Assembly: GCA_963823215.1 (NCBI GenBank)
Contig: CAWGKT010000008.1
Location: 124,001-188,000, forward strand
Source of the DNA: CAIWHR01 sp963823215
Lineage (GTDB): Bacteria > Pseudomonadota > Gammaproteobacteria > Burkholderiales > Casimicrobiaceae
Direction of reading: 5' to 3'
DNA: 64,000 nucleotides
The translations under genes and the position numbers were made by a program. Under the pieces are notes generated by a model. It worked only from the letters and a program-made list of their open reading frames with translations. It was not told where the DNA came from and ran no database searches. This document shows positions 7,623-17,011 of this stretch, piece by piece (within the stretch, counting starts at the first letter, position 1; the number at the start of each line of letters is the position of its first letter).

Positions 7623-9587
7623 GTGAGCGATGAGTCCACGATGGAGCGGGGAAGCGAAAAGCCGTCGGCGCAGGTCGCCGGATTGATTCTCGGCGTGCTG
7701 GCGGTGGCGATCTGCGTCTGGCGAATCCGCTATTTCAACGAGCCGCTTGAGAACGACCTGACGATTCGGATGGCCTACGCCGCGCGCGGTGCGGCAGGCG
7801 CCCGCTATTACGCTGACCTGTTGGTGTTCGGGCCCGCGGGCACTCTTTGGATCAATGAAATCTTCTACCGGCTGTTCGGGGCGAGCGAACTCGCCATGTA
7901 CATGATGGGGTGCACGTTCTCCGTGCTGACGTTGCTTGGTGTCTACCGTTGTGCCCGCTTGCTGACAAACGTGCCGGGTGGGCTGGTGGCGGCCGTCACG
8001 TGGACACTGGTTGGTGCCGATCTCTTCACGCAGGCCAATCAGCCCAATGCGGAGGTGTTCATCAACGCTGCATTGGTCTGGGCGTTCGCGCTCCTCCTGA
8101 TTCAGCGCCCGGCACCGTCGCGTTCCAACCTGATCATGGCCGGCATGCTGTTCTTCGCTGCGTCGTCGATCAAGCACTTCATTGCCGTCACGCCGCTCCT
8201 CGCCGCCCTCTTCGCGGTGTTGCTGCCGTCGCGGGGAAGCGCGGGCACCGGCCCGAAACTCGATCTGGCGGCATTGCGTGCCTGGGCGATTATCGCGGCT
8301 GCCGCCCTGGCCGCATGGGCGGTGCTGCTGGGTTGGTACGCGGCAACCGGCCGGTTGCCCACCGTCCTGGACGCATTGTTCGGGTCCTCGGTCGCCTACG
8401 CCACCCAACAACAGAGTCTTTTGGACAGTCTGGTTGCCGGGATCAAGCCGTTCGGGCTTCTGCCTCCACCTCAGCTGCCATTCATTGTTCTGTATGCATG
8501 CCTGCTGGCGGCAATCATCGGCGGTTTCTCCGGTAGCAAGGACGCGCGTTGGCGCCTGATGTTCGCGTGGATGCTGGGAACCTGGCTCTCGGTGTCGCTT
8601 TCCGGGCGCTTCTATCCACATTACTACATGCTGTGGCTGCCGCTGATTTCTATCGGCACCGGTGCCGCGTTCTGTCTCGCGCAGACGATCCGGCGGCAAA
8701 GGCTCGGCTATTGGCTGTGCGCAGGCATCGTGCTCGCAGTGCTCGCTGTCGGAGTGCGCCAGGTTTCCCAGCTCGTCCGTTACGACGCCGAGACTGCGGT
8801 CCTGGTGAAGTACGGATACCCGGGTGCGGTGTTTGCCGAGATACGCACTCTCGGCAAGCGCCTCGCTGCATCCATGGCGCTCGACACGTCGGTGTTCGAG
8901 ATCGGAGCCCATGGTCTGTATTTCTACGCGGCGCGCCCGGCCCCGGGACCTTTCGTCGATTCGCTGTACGGCATCGACAGCGCATTTCCAGCTCAATATC
9001 GGGAGCGAATGCTTCCCGCTCTTCTCCAATCGCCGCCCGACGTCCTGGTCGTGCGGCGCTCGATCTTGCACTCGAATTCGGACGTGGCGCTGCGCGCAAT
9101 CCTAGGCGAGCTCCTGGGCCACGTCGCGTATGTCGAGGACAAGGCCTTTTCGGGCCAGCATCTGATGGTACTTCGGCGCCAACGGCCCGACGCCAGCAAT
9201 ACCGGCGGCAGGAACCCGCCGCGAACGGGCCGCGCTCCGGCGAATGACAGCCGACGCGGCCGTGGGTTGCGTGCCTCCCGCCGCGCGAACAGCGCCGGGC
9301 GGCACGCATGCCGGCGGAGTGCGCCCTCGGCGCCCTCGGTTAGGGGCACTAAGCGCTTGAATGGGGACTCGAATCTCGGCTATAATCATCGGCTTCACAC
9401 TCAAGCACGATCCCGAACACGAAGGAGCGAGCCATGGCTCGAGTCTGTCAGATCACCGGCAAGGCCCCAATGGTGGGCAACAACGTTTCACACGCCAACA
9501 ACAAGACCAAGCGGCGCTTCCTGCCGAACCTGCAGCGACGCAAGTTCTGGCTGGAGAGCGAGAACCGCTGGATACGCCTGCGCCTGA
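7623..9587 (+). CDS. Polytopic membrane glycosyltransferase (GT39/ArnT-like), C-terminal end uncertain
   Basis: Integral membrane protein with about ten hydrophobic helices. The N-terminal part contains FNEPLENDLTIRMAYAARGA, a periplasmic loop with acidic residues after the first helix as in PMT/ArnT (GT-C fold), and DLLVFGPAGTLWINEIFYRLFGASE. The last recognisable sequence is LLGHVAYVEDKAFSGQHLMVLRR, near 9180. Beyond that the frame runs as Arg-rich low-quality sequence through the rpmB promoter and into rpmB, so the true stop was probably lost to a frameshift; an alternative frame stops at 9247. GT-C enzymes take a polyprenyl-linked sugar and transfer it on the periplasmic side. Last gene of the island. 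Confidence 0.7.
   Translation: MSDESTMERGSEKPSAQVAGLILGVLAVAICVWRIRYFNEPLENDLTIRMAYAARGAAGARYYADLLVFGPAGTLWINEIFYRLFGASELAMYMMGCTFSVLTLLGVYRCARLLTNVPGGLVAAVTWTLVGADLFTQANQPNAEVFINAALVWAFALLLIQRPAPSRSNLIMAGMLFFAASSIKHFIAVTPLLAALFAVLLPSRGSAGTGPKLDLAALRAWAIIAAAALAAWAVLLGWYAATGRLPTVLDALFGSSVAYATQQQSLLDSLVAGIKPFGLLPPPQLPFIVLYACLLAAIIGGFSGSKDARWRLMFAWMLGTWLSVSLSGRFYPHYYMLWLPLISIGTGAAFCLAQTIRRQRLGYWLCAGIVLAVLAVGVRQVSQLVRYDAETAVLVKYGYPGAVFAEIRTLGKRLAASMALDTSVFEIGAHGLYFYAARPAPGPFVDSLYGIDSAFPAQYRERMLPALLQSPPDVLVVRRSILHSNSDVALRAILGELLGHVAYVEDKAFSGQHLMVLRRQRPDASNTGGRNPPRTGRAPANDSRRGRGLRASRRANSAGRHACRRSAPSAPSVRGTKRLNGDSNLGYNHRLHTQARSRTRRSEPWLESVRSPARPQWWATTFHTPTTRPSGASCRTCSDASSGWRARTAGYACA
9357..9386 (+). 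promoter_or_regulatory. Sigma70-type promoter for rpmB-rpmG
   Basis: TTGAAT at 9357-9362 and a perfect TATAAT at 9381-9386, separated by 18 bases, about 48 bases before the rpmB start. It lies inside the overrun of the upstream membrane-protein frame, which supports that frame ending earlier. Confidence 0.7.
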
Positions 9588-9670
9588 CCAACGCCGCGTT
9601 GCGGACGATCGACAAGAACGGCATCGAAGTCGTGCTCGCCGACCTGCGCGAGCGCGGCGAACGCATCTGA
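9434..9670 (+). CDS. rpmB: 50S ribosomal protein L28
   Basis: 78-residue L28 (bL28): ARVCQITGKAPMVGNNVSHA at the N-terminus, KTKRRFLPNLQRRKFW and LRLTNAALRTIDKNGIE. It is a component of the large ribosomal subunit. A GAAGGAGCG Shine-Dalgarno stretch lies just upstream of the ATG. Followed 20 bases later by rpmG, the standard bacterial pairing, under its own strong promoter at 9357-9386. Confidence 0.97.
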   Translation: MARVCQITGKAPMVGNNVSHANNKTKRRFLPNLQRRKFWLESENRWIRLRLTNAALRTIDKNGIEVVLADLRERGERI

Positions 9671-9690
9671 CCCGCTGAAGGATCCCGACC

Positions 9691-9846
9691 ATGCGCGAAA
9701 AGATCAAACTGGAGTCGTCGGCCGGCACCGGCCACTTCTACACGACGATGAAGAACAAGAAGCTGATGCCGGAGAAGATGGAGATCAAGAAGTTCGATCC
9801 CGTCGCCCGCAAGCATGTGGCGTACAAGGAAACGAAACTCAAGTAA
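9691..9846 (+). CDS. rpmG: 50S ribosomal protein L33
   Basis: 51-residue L33 (bL33): MREKIKLESSAGTGHFYTT, then KNKKLMPEKMEIKKFDP and the RKHVAYKETKLK tail. It is of the zinc-independent, cysteine-free type, since the usual CxxC pairs are absent. GAAGGA precedes the ATG. Second gene of the rpmB-rpmG unit, ending just before a perfect bidirectional terminator. Confidence 0.96.
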   Translation: MREKIKLESSAGTGHFYTTMKNKKLMPEKMEIKKFDPVARKHVAYKETKLK

Positions 9847-9859
9847 CCAATGGATCCGA

Positions 9860-9897
9860 AATGCAAAAGGCCCGCCGGTTGGCGGGCCTTTTGCATT
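9860..9897. terminator. Bidirectional rho-independent terminator between rpmG and the desaturase gene
   Basis: Perfect 17-bp stem with a four-base loop: the left arm at 9860-9876 begins AATGCAAAAGGCCC, the loop is GGTT, and the right arm is 9881-9897. The A and T runs on the two sides let it end both rpmB-rpmG transcription from the left and the convergent desaturase transcript from the right. Confidence 0.85.
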
Positions 9898-9913
9898 GGT
9901 GCCGCTCTCGCCG

Positions 9914-11125
9914 CTACGCGTAGCGCTTGAGCTGCAGCGAGAACTGCGCGAGCGGGGTGATGCCGGAGGCCTCTGCACGTTGACACCAGTCCTGCAGCCG
10001 GGCGAGCAACTGCTCGCTCGATTCGGTCGAGCGTTCCCACAGCACGTTGAGCTCCTGGCGCATCGCGTATATGGTCGAAAGGGCGCGGCTCTTCTCCATT
10101 GCCCGGACGAGCGCCGCGCGCTCACGCTCGCGCAGGGCGCTGACCGTATCGCCGGTCAGCCAGCGCTTCAGGCCGCGCATGCTGGGCACGTCGGCGAACT
10201 CGCTGCGCCCGGCGCGCTCGCGCAGGCGGGCGAGTTCGGCCGCACAGGTCTCCTTCAGCGTGCGCGCATAGGCCGTCGCAACCGCGTAGCGGTTCGCGAT
10301 CACCACCTGCAGCGTCACGAAATCCGGCGCCGGCTTGGCGGTCGGCGCGACCCGAAGCGTCGGGGCGATCTTGCGCACTTGCGCAAGGCCCAGCATTTCG
10401 AGGATTCGGATGTAAGTCCAGCCCAGATCGAACTCGTACCAGTGCGAAGAGAGCTTCGCCGACGTTCCGTACGCGTGGTGATTGTTGTGCAGCTCCTCGC
10501 CGCCGATCAGGATGCCCCAGGGCACGATGTTGGTCGACGCGTCGGCGGATGCGAAATTGCGATAGCCCCAGTAATGGCCGACGCCGTTGATGATGCCTGC
10601 CGCGGTGATCGGAATCCACGCCATCTGGACCGCCCAGATCGTGAGCCCGGCGCCGCCGAACAGCATCAGATTCACCACGAGCATCAGGCCGACCCCTTCC
10701 CACGAGAAGCGCGTGTAGACGTTGCGCTCCATCCAGTCGTCGGGCGTGCCGCGGCCGTATTTCTCGATCGTCTCGGCGTTCTTCGCCTCCGCACGGTATA
10801 GCTCGGTACCGCGCCAGAAGACCGTCCTTATACCGCGCGTCTGGGGGCTGTGCGGGTCGTCCGGCGTTTCGACCTTGGCGTGGTGCTTGCGATGGATGGC
10901 GACCCACTCCTTGGTGACCATGCCGGTCGTCAGCCAAAGCCAGAACCGGAAGAAATGGCTGGCGGTGGGGCCGAGGTCGAGCGCCCGATGCGCCTGCGCG
11001 CGGTGCAGGAAGATCGTGACACAGGCTATGGTGACGTGCGTCAGCGCCAGCGCGACGACGAAATAGCCCCACCACGGGAGCGGCATCAGGCCGTGCGCGG
11101 CAAAGCCGAGAAGATCGAAGGGCAT
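9914..11125 (-). CDS. Acyl-CoA/fatty acid desaturase (membrane di-iron)
   Basis: Membrane fatty acid desaturase of 403 residues with the three histidine boxes of the delta-9 type: HRAQAHR (near residue 41), HRKHH (near 78) and HNNHH (near 211). These bind the di-iron centre that inserts a cis double bond using O2. Hydrophobic helices flank the first box (WWGYFVVALALTHVTIACVTIFL) and occur again around LMLVVNLMLFGGAGLTIWAV. The C-terminal 120 residues are hydrophilic and helical, an extension seen in betaproteobacterial homologues. I start at 11125 because AGAGGA lies eight bases upstream; an upstream ATG at 11170 would fall almost at the predicted transcription start. Convergent with rpmG. 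Confidence 0.88.
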   Translation of the reverse strand: MPFDLLGFAAHGLMPLPWWGYFVVALALTHVTIACVTIFLHRAQAHRALDLGPTASHFFRFWLWLTTGMVTKEWVAIHRKHHAKVETPDDPHSPQTRGIRTVFWRGTELYRAEAKNAETIEKYGRGTPDDWMERNVYTRFSWEGVGLMLVVNLMLFGGAGLTIWAVQMAWIPITAAGIINGVGHYWGYRNFASADASTNIVPWGILIGGEELHNNHHAYGTSAKLSSHWYEFDLGWTYIRILEMLGLAQVRKIAPTLRVAPTAKPAPDFVTLQVVIANRYAVATAYARTLKETCAAELARLRERAGRSEFADVPSMRGLKRWLTGDTVSALRERERAALVRAMEKSRALSTIYAMRQELNVLWERSTESSEQLLARLQDWCQRAEASGITPLAQFSLQLKRYA

Positions 11126-11184
11126 CGGGGAGTTCCTCTTTTGGGCTGCGGCGCGTGGCCTCGAACCCATGATTTAAACGATCG

Positions 11185-11214
11185 ATTATACGCGAAACCG
11201 ACCAGAGTCTCGAA
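11185..11214 (-). promoter_or_regulatory. Candidate promoter of the desaturase gene
   Basis: On the minus strand a perfect TATAAT -10 (plus coordinates 11185-11190) is preceded by TTCGAG (11209-11214) at 18 bases. It lies about 60 bases upstream of the chosen start. Confidence 0.45.
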
Positions 11215-11281
11215 TATCTGCGGATAGGGTCTTAATAAACAGGGCGTTGCGGAAAGGACGACACTCTCGGACAACCGGGCC

Positions 11282-12595
11282 TCAAACCGCCGGATCGGCA
11301 CGGAGGACGTTTGCCGGTGGCCCGCCCGACCCGTTCGGTAGCCCGACGACGCGCAGCGCGCGTTGGGGAAACGGAATCCGGATGCCGTTGGCTTGAAACG
11401 ACCGCCAGATCGCGTGGTTGAGCGCGCTGCGCAGATCGAGCTGACCGCTGTCGGGATCGTCGATCCAGACTCCGAGCTCGAGATCGATCCCGCTCTCGGC
11501 AAATCGGACGAGCAGCGCCGCCGGCGCATGCGGCGCGTTCTTCAGCACGCGCGGCTCGGTCAGGGCCGCGGCCTCCATCAGCTTCAGCGCCAGTTCGATG
11601 TCGGCGTCATGGGCCACCTGCACGGACAGTCCCACCCGGATTTCGCGCTTTGCGCGGGCGTGGTTCAGAACGATCGTCGTCACCAGGGTCTCGTTCGGCA
11701 CGATCGCCTCGATGCCGTCCTGGCTGCGCACGATGACGTAGCGCGAAGTCAGTCGGGTCACGACGCCGGAGTACTTGTCCACCGTGATCCTGTCGCCCAG
11801 GTGAATGGACCGGTCAAGCAGGATCGTGAAGCCGGCGATGTAGTTGCTCGCCAGCTTCTGCAGTCCGAGGCCGATGCCCACGCCCAGCGCGCCGCCGAAC
11901 ACCGTCAGCAGCGTGAGGTCGATGCCGACCGCCTGCAGCGCGAACAGTCCGCCAACCGCCAGCAGCAACGCGCGCACGAGCTTGGAGATGACCACGCGAA
12001 CGCTGCTGTCGACTTGCGCCGCCTTTTGCAGCCTTTGCTCGACAACGCCGGACAGCCAGAGACAGCCCGAGATCGTCAGGATCAGCACGACGGCACCCTT
12101 GAGGAGCTCGAACACCGAGACGTGCTTGCTGCCCATCGGGATCACCATCGCGTCGAGCTCGGCCCACAGCTCGGGTAGCACGCCGGTGAAATGGAGCAGC
12201 ACGATGCCCCACATCGTGAACGACACGACGCGCTCCGACGACGGCAGCCATGCCGGCGTGCCGAAGATCTCCCGCATCGCGTAGACGAGGAGCCGGATCA
12301 GCGCCAGCGCGACGATCAGCGGAATGGCGATCGGCAGGAAGAACGGCGTATGCCAGCGACCGAAAACGACGGTCGCGACGACCATCAGCACGAGCGTGAT
12401 GAGCGGCAGCAGCAGCCGGTTCACGCTGCCGAGGCCCAGGCGAACGACCTCCGCTTCGGAGACGGACTGGATGCGCCAGCGCCGATCGAGGATCCAGCCG
12501 ATCACGAAGCAGCCGGCAGCAATGGCGAGCTCGATCCAGCCGGCGTGCGAGGCGAGCGCAGCCTCGAGGTGGGTGAGAACGGTCGGCGTCATCAT
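11282..12595 (-). CDS. Mechanosensitive ion channel, MscS family
   Basis: 437-residue inner-membrane protein. Five or six hydrophobic helices come before the pore helix VFGGALGVGIGLGLQKLASNYIAG (near residue 230), followed by the beta-domain start GDRITVDKYSGVVTRLTSRYVIVRS and VPNETLVTTIVLNHA. This is the MscS core, with extra N-terminal helices compared with the three of E. coli MscS. It should act as a stretch-gated release valve during hypo-osmotic shock. The C-terminal alpha/beta domain ends in PFPQRALRVVGLP. It lies 59 bp after the end of rsmB on the same strand and may be read from the pur operon. Confidence 0.9.
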   Translation of the reverse strand: MMTPTVLTHLEAALASHAGWIELAIAAGCFVIGWILDRRWRIQSVSEAEVVRLGLGSVNRLLLPLITLVLMVVATVVFGRWHTPFFLPIAIPLIVALALIRLLVYAMREIFGTPAWLPSSERVVSFTMWGIVLLHFTGVLPELWAELDAMVIPMGSKHVSVFELLKGAVVLILTISGCLWLSGVVEQRLQKAAQVDSSVRVVISKLVRALLLAVGGLFALQAVGIDLTLLTVFGGALGVGIGLGLQKLASNYIAGFTILLDRSIHLGDRITVDKYSGVVTRLTSRYVIVRSQDGIEAIVPNETLVTTIVLNHARAKREIRVGLSVQVAHDADIELALKLMEAAALTEPRVLKNAPHAPAALLVRFAESGIDLELGVWIDDPDSGQLDLRSALNHAIWRSFQANGIRIPFPQRALRVVGLPNGSGGPPANVLRADPAV

Positions 12596-12654
12596 CGGGA
12601 AAGTCTACCGGATTTCACTGGCGCCCGAGATCGCCGCTGCCGCATCGTCGCGCG

Positions 12655-13924
12655 TCATCCCGTGCGCGTTAGCACCTCGGCGTAAAAACCATCGCAGCCA
12701 TGCCGGTGCGGAAAGAGTCGCAGTGCCGGCCCGGTGTCGAGCCCGATGCCGGCGTGCGCCAGCTCGGCCGCCGCGTCACCGCGTGCAAAGGCAGGATTCG
12801 TGGCGAGGAAAGCGCCGACGACTGCTTCGTTTTCGTCGGGCAGCACGCTGCATGTCGCATAGACGAGGCGCCCGCCAGGCTTCACCAGCGTTGCCGCGGC
12901 CGCGAGTATCGCGCGCTGCTTGGCCGCGAGCTCCGCGAGCGCCGACTCCGGCTGGCGCCACTTGAGGTCGGGATTTCGGCGCAGCGTACCGAAACCCGTG
13001 CACGGTGCGTCGACCAGCACGCGATCGATCTTGCCGGCGAGGCGCTTGATCTTCGTGTCGCGCTCGTGCGCCAGCAATTGCGGATGCACGTTCGAAAGCC
13101 CGGAGCGCGCGAGCCGTGGCTTCAGGTTCGCGAGGCGCCGATCGTGGGTGTCGAACGCGTAGAGCCGACCCTGCGAGCGCATCAGTGCGCCCAGAAGCAG
13201 CGTCTTGCCGCCAGCGCCGGCGCAGAAGTCCACGACCATGTCCGTGCGCTTCGGCGCGACGAGAAAGCCGACGAGCTGGCTGCCTTCGTCCTGCACTTCG
13301 ATCGCGCCCGCCGCGAACAGCGGGTGCCGCGCCAGCGCCGGGCGGCCGGCTACGCGCAGGCCGAGCGGCGAGTACGGTGTCGGTTCCGCCGCGATGCCGG
13401 AGGCGGCCAATGCGGCACGAGCGTCGTCGCGCGTCGTCTTGAATGGGTTGACGCGCAGATCGAGCGGCGCGGTGGAGAGCCAGCTGTGGGCGAGCGCCGC
13501 GCGTTCGGCGTCGCCGTACGCGGCGCCCAGACGCTCCCAGAGCCAGTCCGGCAGATCGGCGGCGACGGCCGGCGGAAGCGGCGTGGCGAGGCGCGATTTG
13601 AACGCGCGCAGCCAGAGCGCGTCATCGTCGGACAGGGCTCCCTCGCATTCGCGCAAGCCGATCCCCAGCTCGCGTACGAGCACAGCCAGCGCCAGGTGCA
13701 GCGGGCTTTGCGTCTGCGCGATGGCTCTCCAGTGAGCGCCGCCGGCGGAGGTACGCGAAGACGCCGTCGGCGACGAACGCGCGGTCGTGCTGGCCCATCG
13801 CCTTGTGCTGCCGGAAGAACTGGTGCAGCAGCGTGTCGGCCGGCTGGAGGAGCGGCCGGATCGCGGCGATCGCCGCCGCCAGGCCCGCTACCTGGTTCGC
13901 CCGTACCGTCGCGCGCGGCGTCAT
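12655..13924 (-). CDS. rsmB: RsmB/NOP family 16S rRNA cytosine-C5 methyltransferase, frameshifted
   Basis: RNA m5C methyltransferase of the Sun/NOP2 family, expected to methylate 16S rRNA. Visible motifs: SAM-binding VVDFCAGAGGKTLLLGALM; the Cys-containing DAPCTGFGTLRRNPDLKWRQ; the catalytic TCSVLPDENE. One frameshift near 13725 separates the N-terminus (starting MTPRATVRANQVAGL at 13924) from the rest (LVRELGIGLRECEG). About 422 residues. Its start overlaps the stop of the DUF3108 gene (ATGA), showing coupling. The family could equally be called RsmF-like; I use RsmB on the DAPC(T/S) motif and context. Confidence 0.8.
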
Positions 13925-15011
13925 TGGCGGGCGAGCGTTTCGTCGACGCGGATCGAATCGAGCGTAGCCTCGAGCGTGGCCTCCAGCAGGCCGCGGTACG
14001 AGCCGGTCACGCGCATCTTCACCGGGACGTAGCGCAGCGACGGCGCGAGCCAGATGGTCGCGTGCAGGTTGCCGTCGTCGCTCACGCCGCCGCCAGCGCT
14101 CGGTCGCGATTTCGCCCTGCGCCCACACGATCGTCTCTTCCGCCTCGCGCGTGAGCGTGTAGCGGGCGACGCGACGCGTCGTCGCGATGCTGATGTCCTG
14201 GACGTCGTCGACGGGCGGCGAGAAATAGGCCTGCCACATCAGCGTGAGCGGATCGAACGTCGACTGCTCGAGCGCCTCGGACTTCTGCTCGAAGAGCGTC
14301 ACCATTCCGGTTTCCCAGTCGAAGATCGCGGTTTCACGCCGTGCCCTGCTCCCCGCTTTCGACCGCGAACTCGTGCGGTCGCAGGCCGGTGGCGGTGATC
14401 AGGCCCCGGCTCTCGAGCTTCCCCTGCCCGCGCAGGAACAGCGCGGCGAGCCCCTTCGCCTCGCCGATCGTCGTGATCTGGTATTCGTTTCCGGTGTGCT
14501 CGAAACGGTAGACGGCCTCGCCGATGAGGAAGCCCTGCGTGCCGAGAAACGCCTTGTAGACGAGATCGACGCGGTCGGGAAGTGTCTTCGCCGGTGGATT
14601 GGGTAGAACGCTCGCGGGTTCCGCCGCAACGGTTTCCGTCGGCGGCTGCGGCCCGGCAGCAATCGCGTCGGCGGTGGGCTCGGCCAGGGGAGCTTCGGGC
14701 TCCGTCGCGGCGACGGGCTCGATGGCCTCGACCGGCTCGATCTGCGGGCGGGTTGCCGTAGCCCGCTGCGGCCTCGGGCGCGGCTTCGGCGGAGCCACCG
14801 CCACCGGTGCGGGTGGCGGCGGCAGCTGTGTGATCGATGCCTGCAGCGGAACGGTGTCGGGCGGCGCCTCGGCGTCTGTCGGCCAGAACGAGAATGCCGC
14901 GTGCACGGCGATCGACAACGCGAGCCCGGCGATCAGGCCGCGCCGCGGAGCGCGCCCACCGATGGCGCGGATCAACGCGGGAATGGCGGGCGGATGCGTG
15001 GAGGCGGCCAT
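13921..15011 (-). CDS. DUF3108 domain protein with N-terminal anchor, frameshifted
   Basis: Envelope protein of unknown function. An N-terminal signal anchor (LIAGLALSIAVHAAFSFWP, about residues 26-44) is followed by a Pro/Ala-rich linker (about 50-125) and a DUF3108 domain beginning DLVYKAFLGTQGFLIGEAVY. Two frame changes (near 14340 and 14100) are needed; the chain continues with TLFEQKSEALEQSTFDPLTLMWQAYF and ends SIRVDETLARQ, its stop overlapping the rsmB start. The anchor plus Pro-rich linker resembles a TonB-like periplasm-spanning layout. It sits between purN and rsmB on the same strand. Confidence 0.75.
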
Positions 15012-15049
15012 CGCGAGCGTGGGGCAACGGCGAAGCGTCAGGGATGGCG

Positions 15050-15707
15050 TCAGGTGCCCGGCGATGGCACTTCGAGCGCAGCAGCGGGGACAAGTTCATC
15101 CTTGACGTGCACTCGATTGCCGGCGATGACGAGGCGGCCCGCGCAGAATGCGCGCACGGCGGCCGGCAGCAACCGGTGTTCGACCGCGAGCACTCTGGCG
15201 GCGAGCATGTCTTCATCGTCACCGTCCCGCACGGGCACGGCGCCCTGCGCGACGATCGGCCCGTGATCCAGCGCGGTCGTCACGAAGTGCACGGTGCAGC
15301 CGTGGATGCGCACGCCGTCGGCCAGCGCGCGGCGGTGCGTGTGGAGTCCAGGATACGCCGGCAGCAGCGACGGATGGATATTCAGCATCCGGCCTTTGTA
15401 ACGCGCTGACCAGCGCCGGGCCGAGGATGCGCATGAACCCGGCAAGCACGACGAGATCCGGCTCGCTCGCGTCGATCGCCGCGGCGAGCGCGGCGTCGAA
15501 CGCGTCACGGTCCGGGTATGCGCCGTGCGGGACGACGACGCCCGGGACACCGTGCGTCTCGGCGATTGCCAGCGCGGGAATTGCGGACCGGTTGGCGATG
15601 ACCGCAGTGATCGTCCCGCCGAGGTGGCCGGCGTGTTCGGCCGCAAGCAGCGCCGCCAGGTTCGAACCGCGACCGGAGGTCAGGACGGTAACGCGTGGAA
15701 TGGCCAT
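15050..15707 (-). CDS. purN: Phosphoribosylglycinamide formyltransferase (GART), frameshifted
   Basis: Third step of purine synthesis: formyl transfer from 10-formyltetrahydrofolate to GAR. Motifs: the phosphate-binding LTSGRGSNLAALL at the N-terminus, VLAGFMRILGP, and the catalytic segment LNIHPSLLPAYPGLHTHRRAL with the essential His near residue 108, then TTALDHGPIVAQ. A single frameshift near 15400 (between SALQ and RYKGRMLNIHPS) splits it. About 218 residues, normal for PurN. Purine synthesis needs this step (or PurT), so the break is more likely sequence error than loss. It follows purM after a 50-base spacer holding half a repeat unit. Confidence 0.88.
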
Positions 15708-15719
15708 TGCCGGTGACGC

Positions 15720-15757
15720 AGTGGGCAGCGAACGACGTGAGCGTGGGAATCGTTCAT
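15720..15757 (-). repeat. Partial copy of the 80-bp intercistronic repeat (purM/purN)
   Basis: About 38 bases matching the first half of the 80-bp unit (CCACGCTCAC..GTTCGCTGCCC on the minus strand), immediately after the purM stop TAG and just before the purN start. Confidence 0.7.
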
Positions 15758-16822
15758 CTAGACGACGACGGTGCCGGGCGCGCCAGGAGCACGCAGCACT
15801 ACCGAGCCGATGCGGTAGACGGTTTCGCCGGCTTCTCCGAGGAGTTCCGCGGCTCGCCTGGCCTCCGTGGCGGCGACCACGACGACCATGCCGATCCCGC
15901 AGTTGAACACCCTGTGCATTTCGGCGTCGGCCACGTTTCCCGCACGCTGCAGCCATTCGAAGATCGCCGGCCGCGGCCAGCGCGCGCGCTCCAGGCGGGC
16001 GGCCAGATGGTCCGGGAACATCCGATGGGTGTTCTCGACCAGACCGCCGCCGGTGATGTGCGCCATGCCCTTGACGTCGATCTTCTGCATCGCCGCGAGC
16101 ATCGGTTTCACGTAGATCCGTGTTGGCTCCAGCAATGCCTCACCCAGCGAGCGCGTCCCCGCGGCGTCGGAGACCGGCGCCGTGAGGTCGGCGCCCGCGA
16201 CCGCGAGGATGCGGCGGACGAGCGAGAAGCCGTTGGAGTGCGGCCCGCTCGACGCCAGGCCGAGCAGGACATCGCCTTCGGAGATCCGGGTGCCGGCGAT
16301 GGCCTTCGACTTTTCGACGACGCCAACCGCGAAACCGGCAAGGTCGTATTCGCCGGGAACGAAGGCATCGGGATGCTCGGCTGTCTCGCCGCCGATGAGG
16401 GCGCAGCCCGCCAGCTCGCACCCAGCCGCAATGCCCTTGACGACGTCGGCGGCCACGCCGACGTCCAATCGCTCGCACACGTAGTAATCGAGGAAGAACA
16501 GCGGCTCGGCGCCCTGGACGAGGATGTCGTTGACGCTCATCGCAACGAGATCGATGCCGATCGTGTCGTGGCGGTTCAGCGCGAACGCGAGCTTCAGCTT
16601 CGTGCCCACGCCGTCGGTGCTCGAAACGAGCACCGGCTCGCGATAGCGCTTCGGCAGTTCCACCAGCGCTCCGAAGCCGCCAATCCCGGCCAGCACTTCG
16701 GGACGCATCGTTCGTGCCGCGAACGGTTTGATGCGTTCGACGAGCGCGTCGCCGGCATCGATGTCGACGCCGGCGTCGCGGTACGAGAGGGGGGACGGCG
16801 GGGCGGGAACGGGCGAGGTCAT
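15758..16822 (-). CDS. purM: Phosphoribosylformylglycinamidine cyclo-ligase (AIR synthetase)
   Basis: 354-residue PurM, forming AIR from FGAM with ATP. Visible: the N-terminal LSYRDAGVDIDAGDALVERI, SSTDGVGTKLKLAF, DIVLV-type loop MSVNDILVQGAEPLFFLDYY, GGETAEHPDAF, GLASSGPHSNGFSLVR and AHITGGGLVENTHRMFP. Start at ATG 16822, divergent from hda. Longer upstream in-frame sequence is just the non-coding strand of hda. First gene of the purM-purN-DUF3108-rsmB run. Confidence 0.95.
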   Translation of the reverse strand: MTSPVPAPPSPLSYRDAGVDIDAGDALVERIKPFAARTMRPEVLAGIGGFGALVELPKRYREPVLVSSTDGVGTKLKLAFALNRHDTIGIDLVAMSVNDILVQGAEPLFFLDYYVCERLDVGVAADVVKGIAAGCELAGCALIGGETAEHPDAFVPGEYDLAGFAVGVVEKSKAIAGTRISEGDVLLGLASSGPHSNGFSLVRRILAVAGADLTAPVSDAAGTRSLGEALLEPTRIYVKPMLAAMQKIDVKGMAHITGGGLVENTHRMFPDHLAARLERARWPRPAIFEWLQRAGNVADAEMHRVFNCGIGMVVVVAATEARRAAELLGEAGETVYRIGSVVLRAPGAPGTVVV

Positions 16823-17011
16823 GGGTGGCGGGGAAGGGCGGCCTCGGTCCGGGGCACGGGATCGAGGGAGCCGGGATTGAGCCAAGCGTCGGCAACGGGG
16901 TAGAGTGCAACGCTTCGACAATTTTACCGGATTCGCAGCGGCGTCTGCCGGCGATCCAGCCTGCGCCGGGCCGCCGCAGGCGATCAAGCGAACTTTCGAC
17001 TTACTACGCAA

